This document shows positions 10,656 through 18,502 of a stretch of 64,000 bases of DNA, piece by piece. This stretch comes from Campylobacter sp. (lineage in GTDB: Bacteria > Campylobacterota > Campylobacteria > Campylobacterales > Campylobacteraceae). The notes under the pieces were generated by a model. That model was not told the origin of the DNA and did not search any database. It was given only the letters and a program-made list of their open reading frames with translations. Location: contig JALFKC010000077.1 in NCBI GenBank assembly GCA_022775765.1, positions 1 through 64,000 on the forward strand, written 5' to 3'. The first letter of the stretch is position 1; every line of letters starts with the position of its first letter. Position numbers and translations under genes: made by a program.

Positions 10656-13160
10656 GTGCAAAATATCAAAATTGCTCTAGCTGGTCAGCCAAATTGTGGT
10701 AAATCCACGATTTTTAATCTCATCAGTGGGCTAAGGCAGCATATCGCAAATTATCCAGGCGTCACAGTTGATAAAAAAGTAGGCTCATTTACTCACGGTG
10801 ATTATAGGATAGTAGTAAGCGATTTGCCGGGGACTTATTCGTTTAGTTCATATTCGCCTGAAGAGATAGTGGCTAAAAAAGCGATACTTTTTGACGATGT
10901 GGATATTATAGTCAATATCGTGGATGCTTCAAATCTCAAAAAACATCTATATCTTACTTTTCAGCTTTTGGAAATCGGCAAACCTGTCATTGTGGTTTTG
11001 AATATGATGGATGTTGCCAAAAATAGAGGATTTGAGATAAATACGGCTAAAATTTCATCTATGCTAAAATGCCCCGTGATTGAAGCAAGTGGGGCAAGGG
11101 GCGATGGTAAGGCTGAGATTACAAACGCGATTATTGATACTTACAACAAAAAAGAAGAATATAAAGAGTTTAAAATTGACTACGAAGAGCTTGAGGATTT
11201 TATCAAAGAGATAGAAGATGATATGCCAAGTGAGCACCAAATATCCAAAAGATGGTTTGCGATTAAAGCCCTTGAAAATGATAAGGTTATAATGCAAGCT
11301 ATAAAAGATGAGAATTTGCAAAACAAAATCATCTCTCTTAGAGATAAATTTAAGAGACAATTTTCCAGGCAAATTTCTACATTTTTAGCGACTTTTAGAT
11401 ATGATTCGGCTGATATTGTCTATAGTGTAAGCACTACTCAAAAAGACCCTGATAAGAAAACTCTGACTGATAAAATTGACGCTGTTATCCTTAATCCGTG
11501 GATAGCTTTTCCTATTTTATTTATGATAATATTTATCATATATGAACTTGCTATAGTTTGTGGATATAAGCTAACTGATTATACTTGGCCGATTTTAGCT
11601 GGTATTAAAAATTTCACCATTGATATACTTCCAAATGCCGATCTTACCGATGTTCCAATGATTACGGATTTTGGAATTTGGATGGTAAATAGTGCAAATT
11701 CACTTCTAAATTATATACCGATATTTTTGATACTTTTTGCTTTGATTGCTATACTTGAGGATGTGGGATATATGCCTAGGATGGCGTTTATCCTAGATAG
11801 AGTGTTTAAAAAATTTGGACTTCACGGTCAATCGACCCTGCCACTAGTTTTAGGCGGAGCGTTCGTAGGAGGTTGTGCTGTTCCTGGCATTATGAGCACA
11901 AGAGGGATAGCTGATGAGAGAGCTAGAATGGCTACAATTTTAACCGTGCCATTGATGAACTGCCTAGCAAAGGTGCCATTTTATACGCTGATTTTGGGTG
12001 CGTTTTTCCCAAATAATATGGGAATAATGATGTTTTTTATCTCTACTATTACGATTTTTACAGCACTGTTAGTAGCCAAGTTTATCACATCTACAGTGCT
12101 TAAAAACCGAGTAACTGCACCATTTGTAATGGAACTTCCACCTTATCACTTGCCAACTTTTAAAGGCGTAGTAAGAAAAGCCATTGAAAGAGTTATCCAG
12201 TATATCAAAAAGGTTGTTACAATCGTTTTAGCAGTTGCTGTGATACTTTTTGCACTTTTAGAATTTCCTGGTCTTAGCAAAGAAAAGCACGCCTATTATG
12301 ACGAACAAACCACTCAAATGCTTGTCAAATTTGACAAAAAAATCAAAAATAATAGCTATTATGAATTTGTAAATGAACGCCAAAAAGTCTCAGAACTTCT
12401 AAACTATTACGACAACTATAGAGCCAAAAAGATGGCAGCTTCAAAAGAGAGTGCAGCTAGGGTTGATGAGAAATTTTTGGCTAAAAATGCTGAGTTTTAT
12501 AAATTTGTCCGCCCAGAAAAAGACAAGGACGCAGGTGCTATTAATAAAGCCTTAAGAACCCTATCTAAGGATAGAAACAAAATCCTAAGAGATGCTAAAA
12601 ACGACAAAATCAATAACTCAATTTTGGGAATGGTTGGTAGGGTGTTTGAGCCGATAACCCAGTTTGCAGGCTTTGACTGGAAGATTAATGTCGCGTTTCT
12701 TAGTTCGTTTGCGGCTAGAGAATCTGCAGTGGCAACTTTGGGTGCAATTTATGAAAGTGGTAAGGCAACTGATGAGAGCGTTAGCGAAGAAGAACTAGAA
12801 AATTCAGAAGTTGCAACCACTAGAATAGAAGAGAACTTAGCCCAAAATAGCGGATACACCCAGCTTCACGCAGTTGCAATTATAATATTTATGCTTTTAA
12901 CCCCACCTTGCATAGCCTCAATGATGGTTGTCAAACTTGAGACGGGGAGCTATAAATGGATGAGTTTTGCGATATTTTTCCCTATGCTTTTGGCAATTTT
13001 GGTCTCAAGTATAGTTTTTAGTGTGGCAAGACTATTTAAGGCGGACGCATTAACTGCGATGAGTGTGTATTATGGATGTGTGCTTTTAGCTGTGATTATT
13101 ATCGGATTAAAACCAAATAACGCTACAAATTGGAGTGGTGGTTTAGCAAACAAAAATTAA
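10656..13160 (+). CDS. feoB: Ferrous iron transporter FeoB with a long hydrophilic insertion
   Basis: Fe2+ uptake permease with an N-terminal G-protein domain: P-loop GQPNCGKS near residue 8-15, DLPGTYS switch II and NMMD for guanine. This is followed by the FeoB helical domain, Gate motifs (GGAFVGGCAVPGIMSTR) and Nramp-like membrane helices. Starts with GTG. At 834 residues it is longer than E. coli FeoB (773) and much longer than the C. jejuni and H. pylori forms (just over 600). Much of the excess is a Lys/Asp-rich, non-membrane stretch at about 545-655 between two membrane blocks. Expressed with feoA. Confidence 0.96.
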   Translation: MQNIKIALAGQPNCGKSTIFNLISGLRQHIANYPGVTVDKKVGSFTHGDYRIVVSDLPGTYSFSSYSPEEIVAKKAILFDDVDIIVNIVDASNLKKHLYLTFQLLEIGKPVIVVLNMMDVAKNRGFEINTAKISSMLKCPVIEASGARGDGKAEITNAIIDTYNKKEEYKEFKIDYEELEDFIKEIEDDMPSEHQISKRWFAIKALENDKVIMQAIKDENLQNKIISLRDKFKRQFSRQISTFLATFRYDSADIVYSVSTTQKDPDKKTLTDKIDAVILNPWIAFPILFMIIFIIYELAIVCGYKLTDYTWPILAGIKNFTIDILPNADLTDVPMITDFGIWMVNSANSLLNYIPIFLILFALIAILEDVGYMPRMAFILDRVFKKFGLHGQSTLPLVLGGAFVGGCAVPGIMSTRGIADERARMATILTVPLMNCLAKVPFYTLILGAFFPNNMGIMMFFISTITIFTALLVAKFITSTVLKNRVTAPFVMELPPYHLPTFKGVVRKAIERVIQYIKKVVTIVLAVAVILFALLEFPGLSKEKHAYYDEQTTQMLVKFDKKIKNNSYYEFVNERQKVSELLNYYDNYRAKKMAASKESAARVDEKFLAKNAEFYKFVRPEKDKDAGAINKALRTLSKDRNKILRDAKNDKINNSILGMVGRVFEPITQFAGFDWKINVAFLSSFAARESAVATLGAIYESGKATDESVSEEELENSEVATTRIEENLAQNSGYTQLHAVAIIIFMLLTPPCIASMMVVKLETGSYKWMSFAIFFPMLLAILVSSIVFSVARLFKADALTAMSVYYGCVLLAVIIIGLKPNNATNWSGGLANKN

Positions 13161-13180
13161 ATTTAATCAAAGGAGAAAAA

Positions 13181-13480
13181 ATGAAAAAGGTTATTTTTGC
13201 AAGTATTTTTACAATAAGTTCAGTTTTTGGCCATACAGCACTTATGAGTTGCTTTGACAATGGTGATGGAAGCGTAACTTGTGAGGGGGGCTTTAGCGAT
13301 GGAAGCAGTGCAAGTGGGGTGAATTTCAGGGTCGAACAGGGTGGCAAAGTCATTGTGGAGGGCAAAATGAGTGCTGATAGTGAATTTACATTTGACAAGC
13401 CAGAGGGTGAGTATGAAGCGATCTTCGATGCTGGAGAAGGCCATAGAGTCGTAGTTTCAAGTAGCGATATAGCAGAATAA
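13181..13480 (+). CDS. Small secreted protein of the Feo locus
   Basis: 99 residues starting at the ATG 13181, which has AGGAG 6-10 bases upstream. A signal peptide (MKKVIFASIFTISSVFG) would be cut before His, giving a mature protein beginning HTALMSC with two cysteines close together (SCFDNGDGSVTC) and then an acidic beta-rich region ending in GEGHRVVV. I do not recognise a named family. Its position between feoB and a DUF4198 metal-type periplasmic protein suggests periplasmic metal handling, which is inference. Confidence 0.8.
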   Translation: MKKVIFASIFTISSVFGHTALMSCFDNGDGSVTCEGGFSDGSSASGVNFRVEQGGKVIVEGKMSADSEFTFDKPEGEYEAIFDAGEGHRVVVSSSDIAE

Positions 13481-13497
13481 TTTATAAAGGATAGACG

Positions 13498-14313
13498 ATG
13501 AAAAAATTACTACTTAGTTCAGCTTTAGTAGCAACAATGTTTAGCTCTGCATTTGCACACTTTCAAATGCTTTACACGCCAAATAGCGCCCTTGAAAAAG
13601 GTGGCAATGTGCCTCTAAGACTTGTTTTTACCCATCCATTTGCAGATGAGCACACTATGGATATGGGACTTCAGGCTGATGGAAGCATAAAAGAGATAAA
13701 AGAGTTTTATGCTATTCATAAAGAGAAAAAAACAGATCTCAAAGATACTCTAAAAGAGATAACCTTTACTGGTGCAAGCAATGCTGGCAGGGCATATAGC
13801 AGTGAGTATAAAGCAAGATCGATGGGCGATCATATTTTGGTGTTAAATCCAGCTCCATATTATGAGAAAAATGAAGACGCATATATTGAGCAAATTACTA
13901 AAGTGATACTAAATGTCGCAGGACTTCCAACTGATTGGGATGCTGAGCTTGGCTTAAAGGCCGAGATTGTTCCACTTACTAAGCCTTATAGCATTTGGAC
14001 TGCAAGCACATTTAGTGGTATAGTAAAAAGCGAGGGCAAACCTGTTCCATTTGCCGAAATAGAGGTTGAATACCTAAACCACGATATTGATTTGGAAGCT
14101 AATAAATCAGGCAAAGCTAGAGTTAAAGCTCCTCAAGATAGCTTTGTAACTCTAACTATCAAAGCTGATCAAGATGGCAAATTTACATTTGGCATACCAA
14201 AAGCTGGATGGTGGGGATTTGCAGCACTTGGCGTTGGACCTGAAGATAAATATGATGGCAAAGAACTTAGCCAAGACGCGGTAATTTGGGTTCAGGCAGT
14301 GGATATGAAATAA
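13498..14313 (+). CDS. DUF4198 (COG5266, NikK/CbiK-like) periplasmic protein
   Basis: 271 residues with a clear signal peptide (MKKLLLSSALVATMFSSAFA), predicted to be cleaved before His so that the mature chain begins HFQMLYTPN. The family was named as a periplasmic component of nickel/cobalt ECF transporters, and the C-terminal third has the usual Ig-like GKFTFGIPKAGWWGF segment. No CbiM, CbiQ or CbiO partner is encoded here; it follows feoAB directly instead. A role in delivering Fe2+ or another divalent metal to FeoB is possible but unproven. Confidence 0.85.
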   Translation: MKKLLLSSALVATMFSSAFAHFQMLYTPNSALEKGGNVPLRLVFTHPFADEHTMDMGLQADGSIKEIKEFYAIHKEKKTDLKDTLKEITFTGASNAGRAYSSEYKARSMGDHILVLNPAPYYEKNEDAYIEQITKVILNVAGLPTDWDAELGLKAEIVPLTKPYSIWTASTFSGIVKSEGKPVPFAEIEVEYLNHDIDLEANKSGKARVKAPQDSFVTLTIKADQDGKFTFGIPKAGWWGFAALGVGPEDKYDGKELSQDAVIWVQAVDMK

Positions 14314-14323
14314 AGGATAAAAG

Positions 14324-14449
14324 ATGGAATACCTTGTTTTATTAGCTGCAGTAGCAGCGTCAGTGTATTTTTTATATCACAAATTTGCCAAAAAAGGCGG
14401 TTGTGGCTGCGGATGCGGCAAAAAAGACAAAAACAAAGAGGCTTTGTAA
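14324..14449 (+). CDS. FeoB-associated Cys-rich membrane protein
   Basis: A 41-residue ORF starting 10 bases after the DUF4198 stop with AAGGA upstream. One membrane helix (LVLLAAVAASVYFLYH) is followed by the basic, Cys-rich tail KKGGCGCGCGKKDK. This is the layout of the FeoB-associated family (PF12669), normally found beside feoB and thought to touch Fe2+ in the cytoplasm or at the pore. Its presence four genes after feoA supports a single Feo operon. It ends 5 bases before the terminator. Confidence 0.85.
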   Translation: MEYLVLLAAVAASVYFLYHKFAKKGGCGCGCGKKDKNKEAL

Positions 14450-14454
14450 GTAGC

Positions 14455-14474
14455 GGTGGATGGACTCATCCACC
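14455..14474 (+). terminator. Terminator of the feo operon
   Basis: Perfect 8-bp GC-rich stem (14455-14462 with 14467-14474, loop GACT) followed directly by TTTTT. Confidence 0.9.
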
Positions 14475-14517
14475 TTTTTAATCGCTTGAGTTTACTTCTA
14501 TTTAAACAGGTTTTTTG

Positions 14518-14523
14518 TATAAT
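14518..14523 (+). promoter_or_regulatory. -10 box of the SMP-30 pseudogene
   Basis: TATAAT 21 bases before the ATG at 14545, downstream of the feo terminator, so the broken gene still has its own promoter. Confidence 0.5.
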
Positions 14524-14544
14524 CCTTAAAAACAAAGGGCTACT

Positions 14545-15481
14545 ATGAAAAAATTTATCTCAATTTTACTGATTTTATCTTTTAATTTAGCACACGCAGA
14601 TTTGCACACAAATTTGGTAGAAAGTGGAATTTTAGATAGCCAAGAACAACCAAGGCCAGTGGCAAGCGGCTTTAAAATCAGCGAAGGGCCTGTATGGAAT
14701 GGAGAGATTTTTTTGTTTAGTGGTGTGCTAGATGATACACTTTATAAACTTGATGGCGGCGTAGTTAGCGAAGTGCTTTACCCTACAAATCACGCGAACA
14801 CTAATGTCGTGGTGGACCATCTTGGCAATCTAGTGCAAGCACGAATTAATGGGCTAGTATGTTGCTAAACAAAAAAATGAGTTTGTTTTGGCTGATAAAT
14901 TTGACGACAAAACTCTAAATTCACCAAATGACATTGCGGTTTATAAAAATGGTGATTTGATTTTTAGCGATCCAAACTCCGCGGTAATTTTAGGGTTCAA
15001 AGATAAAAACGAGCTAAATTTCAATGGGGTATATAGATTTAAAAAGGGCGAAATCGAACTTATCACTGATAAGATATCCTTTCCAAATGGGCTTGATTTT
15101 TCGCCAAATTTTAATAAGCTTTATATAAGTGATACAGATACAAGTATAATTTATTCGCTCGATGTTTCTAAGAGTGATGAATTTACAAATTTGCGTGAAT
15201 TTATAGACCAAGAAAAGATTTTTGCTGATAGAAATTTAACCAAAAACGGCTATTTTAAAGGCTCTGTTGGTGGTGATGGACTTAAAACTGACAAAGATGG
15301 CAATATCTTTGTAGCTACAAATTTAGACGTTGTAGTTTATGATAAGGATGGCAATTATTTGGGCGAAATAGCCCTTGATAGCACTCCTACAAACTTAGCA
15401 TTTGGCGGCGATGACCTTAAGACTTTATATATCACAGCTATGGAAAATATCTATGAGATTATGGTTTTGACTGGGAAATAA
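14545..15481 (+). pseudogene. Secreted SMP-30/gluconolactonase-family protein, broken by a frameshift
   Basis: The first part (14545-14868) has a signal peptide and the family start FKISEGPVWNG, then stops after ARINGLVCC. The second part, one frame on, resumes with LADKFDDKTLNSPNDIAVY, the lactonase metal-site region, and runs to 15481 through PNGLDFSP and GGDGLKTDKDGNIFVAT. Joined, they make one lactonase of about 310 residues. The shift must lie between 14855 and 14866, the stops bounding the two frames, and one extra base would explain it. The family hydrolyses lactones in the periplasm; the product is probably inactive unless the shift is a sequencing error. Confidence 0.85.
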
Positions 15482-15566
15482 TTAGAACTTGATTTATTTT
15501 ACAATTGTTAGTAGTTTATAAGTGAAATTTCGTATAATATAGCAGTAAAAACACAAAGGAAGCAAA

Positions 15567-15809
15567 ACGCAAAGCATAATAATCAAAGCAAATCAAAACT
15601 TTTTAGATGAAGCTATTAAGTTACTTCAAAATCTAGCAAAAGAGCAAAACCAAGATATACAAATAAGCCAAGAGCCAAGGAGCTACGGCGACGATGAAAT
15701 TTACGCTGAAGTAATGAAACGAAGTGAAGCTATACATAGCGGCACGGCTAAACTCATTTATTTTGATGATTTTAAAAAAGATATAAGCGAGTTTTTAAAA
15801 AGCTTATGA
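15567..15809 (+). pseudogene. Antitoxin gene of a decayed RelE-type system, start codon lost
   Basis: An 80-codon open frame ends at 15807-15809 and reads QSIIIKANQNFLDEAIKLLQ at its start. The codon where a start is expected, 7 bases after AAAGGA, is ACG, one change from ATG, and there is no other usable start before codon 50. The C-terminal half (KLIYFDDFKKDISEFLKSL) looks like the toxin-binding tail of a type II antitoxin. Its stop overlaps the toxin ATG as in intact pairs. Confidence 0.6.
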
Positions 15810-16065
15810 TTGTTTTAACTAATCAATTTAAAAGCGAAGTCAAAGAAATTTTAGAGTTTATATCGCGTGATGGCAGTGCAAGAGCCTATAAATTTTTATG
15901 ATGATTTGATAGATAAAATACCACAAATTACTTTTAACCCCTTAGCGATCTACAAGTAGAGCATAAGAAAGCTAATTTTTAAGGGCTATGTCGATTATCA
16001 AAGATGATATTTATGTTCTAGGCATTTTTAAATCTAATCTGTGGAGTAAAAAGCCTAAATTTTGA
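15806..16065 (+). pseudogene. RelE/ParE-type toxin remnant
   Basis: Begins with MIVLTNQFKSEVKEILEFIS, typical of the first helices of RelE/ParE toxins, then breaks by frameshift after RAYKF. The next frame gives YDDLIDKIPQITFNPLAIYK and a stop. The C-terminal fragment (KDDIYVLGIFKSNLWS) is in yet another frame and ends at 16065. At least two indels and one nonsense change make it dead. Confidence 0.7.
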
Positions 16066-16112
16066 CAAAAAATCATTGCTTTTTAACCTAATTATAATGG
16101 CAAAACGAAATT

Positions 16113-16151
16113 AACTGTTTGAATTGTTTTAACAAATTTTTCAAAACAGTT
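16113..16151. repeat. Long imperfect inverted repeat downstream of the tRNA cluster
   Basis: Arms AACTGTTTGAA (16113-16123) and TTCAAAACAGTT (16140-16151) pair with one bulge, and a second stem (TTGTT with AACAA, 16124-16128 and 16131-16135) nests inside. It lies about 75 bases beyond the last tRNA on the minus strand, so it may end the tRNA transcript, though no T-run follows. Confidence 0.4.
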
Positions 16152-16226
16152 TCGCTCTGATAAGATTTTTCTAAGTTTTTGAAGTATCTATTTTAGGAGA
16201 CAAAAAGTGTTACATACCTAAAAAAA

Positions 16227-16311
16227 TGGTGCGGATGAAAGGACTTGAACCTTCACGCCGTGAGGCACCAGATCCTAAGTCTGGCGTGTCTGCCAATTTC
16301 ACCACATCCGC
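16227..16311 (-). tRNA. tRNA-Leu (anticodon TAG)
   Basis: Acceptor arms GCGGATG and CATCCGC, anticodon loop CTTAGGA between CCAGA and TCTGG, a long variable arm as in leucine tRNAs, and an encoded CCA. Reads CUA-type codons. Last of five tRNAs on the minus strand. Confidence 0.95.
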
Positions 16312-16344
16312 AAATTATAAAAATTACTCATAAGAGTAATCAAA

Positions 16345-16421
16345 TGGTACGCCCAAGAGGATTCGAACCTCTGGCCTACGGCTTAGAAGGCCGTTGCTCT
16401 ATCCAGCTGAGCTATGGACGC
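16345..16421 (-). tRNA. tRNA-Arg (anticodon TCT)
   Basis: 77 bases with CCA encoded. Anticodon loop CTTCTAA between ACGGC and GCCGT. Reads AGA/AGG, the commonest Arg codons in this AT-rich genome. Confidence 0.95.
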
Positions 16422-16433
16422 ATTTAATAATAA

Positions 16434-16510
16434 TGGTACGCTCGAAAGGAGTCGAACCTTCAACCTATAGATCCGAAGTCTATTACTCTATCCAGTTGAG
16501 CTACGAGCGC
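16434..16510 (-). tRNA. tRNA-Arg (anticodon TCG)
   Basis: 77 bases with CCA encoded. Acceptor GCGCTCG/CGAGCGT, anticodon loop CTTCGGA between ATAGA and TCTAT. Reads CGA and possibly other CGN codons. Confidence 0.95.
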
Positions 16511-16518
16511 CAATACTG

Positions 16519-16595
16519 TGGGGTGAGTTACGGGGATCGAACCCGTGACCCTCAGGACCACAATCTGATGCTCTACCGACTGAGCTAAACTCACC
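16519..16595 (-). tRNA. tRNA-His (anticodon GTG)
   Basis: Anticodon loop TTGTGGT between TCAGA and the CCTGA-type strand. An extra 5' G (position -1) is encoded and opposes C73, the identity element of bacterial tRNA-His. CCA encoded. Confidence 0.95.
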
Positions 16596-16600
16596 AAGAA

Positions 16601-16677
<77 letters not shown>

Positions 16678-16707
16678 TCACATGCCTACTCTTTTTTGTA
16701 AAGCGTT

Positions 16708-16713
16708 ATTATA
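16708..16713 (-). promoter_or_regulatory. -10 box of the tRNA cluster
   Basis: TATAAT on the minus strand 31 bases upstream of tRNA-Pro. The remaining 16714-16826 is AT-rich without a gene. Confidence 0.6.
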
Positions 16714-16826
16714 CAAAAAAAATTTTATAAAGTCAATATAAATTAGCAAATAAATCAAATTTATCCAAATTAAGCGTTGCAATAATATTTGTTTAATGTA
16801 AAATAAGAAATTGGTAAAAAGCGTTG

Positions 16827-16862
16827 TTTATTTAGTGTGATTTTTAAATCGCACTAAATAAA
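16827..16862 (-). terminator. Long hairpin, probable terminator of the phosphate transporter gene
   Basis: A 15-bp stem (16827-16841 with 16848-16862, one G-U pair) with a 6-base loop lies about 60 bases beyond the stop of the minus-strand transporter gene. The stem ends in AAATAAA/TTTATTT rather than a pure T-run. Confidence 0.5.
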
Positions 16863-16924
16863 ACTCATCAATTTAAATAAATTAAAGTATTTAAAATTTA
16901 ATTGCATCTATATATTCATCAAAT

Positions 16925-18358
16925 TTATATCAAATTCCTCATTATCAAAAAGCAAATTCCACTTAAAATTGCAGCAAATGGTATCGTAATTGCCCACGCC
17001 ACCCAAACACTTCTAAGAAGCTTCCAGTTCGCGTCTTTATTTACCATTCCTATGCCAATTACAGCCCCTATTAAGATATGCGTCGATGAAACTGGAAGTC
17101 CTAAAATCGTAGCACACATTATCACCGCACTTGCACTAATCTCGGCACTAAAACCAGAGGCAGGGTGGATATGAGTTATGTTTTTGCCGACAGTTTTGAT
17201 GACTTTTGAGCCCATAAACCAAAGCCCCATCGCAAGACAAAATGCAAAACTAGCCACAATTAAAGGTGAGTTCATAGAAGTGGTATTTTTATGCAATGCA
17301 TCCAAAATAGCCATAAATGGGGCTATTGCGTTAGCAATATCGTTTGAGCCGTGAGAGAATGCAAATGCGCAAGCACTAAAAATTTGAAGTAAGGAAAACA
17401 TTGAAAATGTTGATTTTTCAAGGTTTCTAGCTTGCAAATTTTGGGCTACAATAGACAAAATCACCCACACCACTACGCTCGCTAAAATAAGAGTGCTTAG
17501 GACAAAAAATTTGTTTAAATTTAGATAGCTTAGCCCTTTAAAAATGACAAGTCCTGCGATTATAAAAAACGAAGCTGTTCCTATTAGGACAAATGCAAGC
17601 TTTAAATTTGAACTTGAGCTTAATTTGAGCTTTTTATTCTCAAATTTTTTGATTTTTGCAAGGGCCTTGTCATCTAAATTTGACGAGTTTTTATCTATAA
17701 ATTTGCTTTTTTTGCGGTCAATTTTGTCTAATTTTTTGCTAATATTTTCATTTTTATTAAATATATAAATTTTGATATTTGTGTAGATTAAATATGACAA
17801 AACTCCGCTAAAAATTGGGCTAAGACACCACGAAACCACGATCTCTCCAACTCTTTGCCATACCACTAATTGATTAAAACTCGCTACCCCAAAGGCTAAT
17901 GCACTGCCGATTATACCGCCGATGACACAGTGGGTTGTTGAAATAGGATAGGTCTTAAAGTTTGCCAAAAATATCCAAAAAGATGACGCTATTAACGCAC
18001 TTAGCATTATCAAAATATACTCTTTTTGAGTTATAGAGATTGTTTTGATATCTATAATCTCAGTTTTTATTGTGCTAGTGACGCTAGAACTTACCAAAAT
18101 CGCTCCGCTAATTTCAAAAACAGCCGCAATCAAAAGGGCGGATTTGAGGCTTAAAACACCAGAGCCAACGCTAGTTCCAAATGAATTTGCCACATCGTTT
18201 GCACCGATATTAAACGCTAAAAACATTCCAAAAAATAGTGAAATCACAAATATAAACCGAAATTTTTCGTCTAAATTTTCAAATCCCCACGCCAAAATAT
18301 AGATAAAAATCACAAGCATTATAAGTGTAAAAAGTAGATTTGTTTTTATAAGATTCAT
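16925..18358 (-). CDS. PiT-family inorganic phosphate transporter
   Basis: 477 residues with about ten membrane segments and the duplicated PiT signature, GANDVANSFGTSVGSG in the first half and SHGSNDIANAIAPF in the second. A hydrophilic, Lys-rich loop of about 50 residues (NKNENISKKLDKIDRKKSK and on) separates the halves. Cation-coupled low-affinity phosphate uptake is the family role. The start has AAGGAG 5 bases upstream. Monocistronic. Confidence 0.93.
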   Translation of the reverse strand: MNLIKTNLLFTLIMLVIFIYILAWGFENLDEKFRFIFVISLFFGMFLAFNIGANDVANSFGTSVGSGVLSLKSALLIAAVFEISGAILVSSSVTSTIKTEIIDIKTISITQKEYILIMLSALIASSFWIFLANFKTYPISTTHCVIGGIIGSALAFGVASFNQLVVWQRVGEIVVSWCLSPIFSGVLSYLIYTNIKIYIFNKNENISKKLDKIDRKKSKFIDKNSSNLDDKALAKIKKFENKKLKLSSSSNLKLAFVLIGTASFFIIAGLVIFKGLSYLNLNKFFVLSTLILASVVVWVILSIVAQNLQARNLEKSTFSMFSLLQIFSACAFAFSHGSNDIANAIAPFMAILDALHKNTTSMNSPLIVASFAFCLAMGLWFMGSKVIKTVGKNITHIHPASGFSAEISASAVIMCATILGLPVSSTHILIGAVIGIGMVNKDANWKLLRSVWVAWAITIPFAAILSGICFLIMRNLI

Positions 18359-18502
18359 CCATCTCCTTTAAATTAGCCCACAATTTTAGCAGAATTTTCG
18401 CTTTTTGCAACGCTTTATCAAAATTTGGTGAGTAAATTTATATAAAAATTTATGATAAAATGTATCAAATTGTAAATTTTAATGCAAATTTAAGGAGAAA
18501 AT

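Noticed and set aside
13498-14313. Nickel/cobalt ECF transporter locus
   Set aside because: Only the periplasmic DUF4198 component is present; no CbiM/NikM, CbiQ or CbiO gene is found in the window.
14871-14877. A7 tract in the SMP-30 pseudogene as a phase-variation switch
   Set aside because: The upstream frame already stops at 14866-14868, before the tract, so length change in the A-run cannot rejoin the two halves.
16245-16588. Two plus-strand ORFs over the tRNA genes
   Set aside because: They are antisense readings of tRNA-Leu, tRNA-Arg and tRNA-His, a frequent misannotation.
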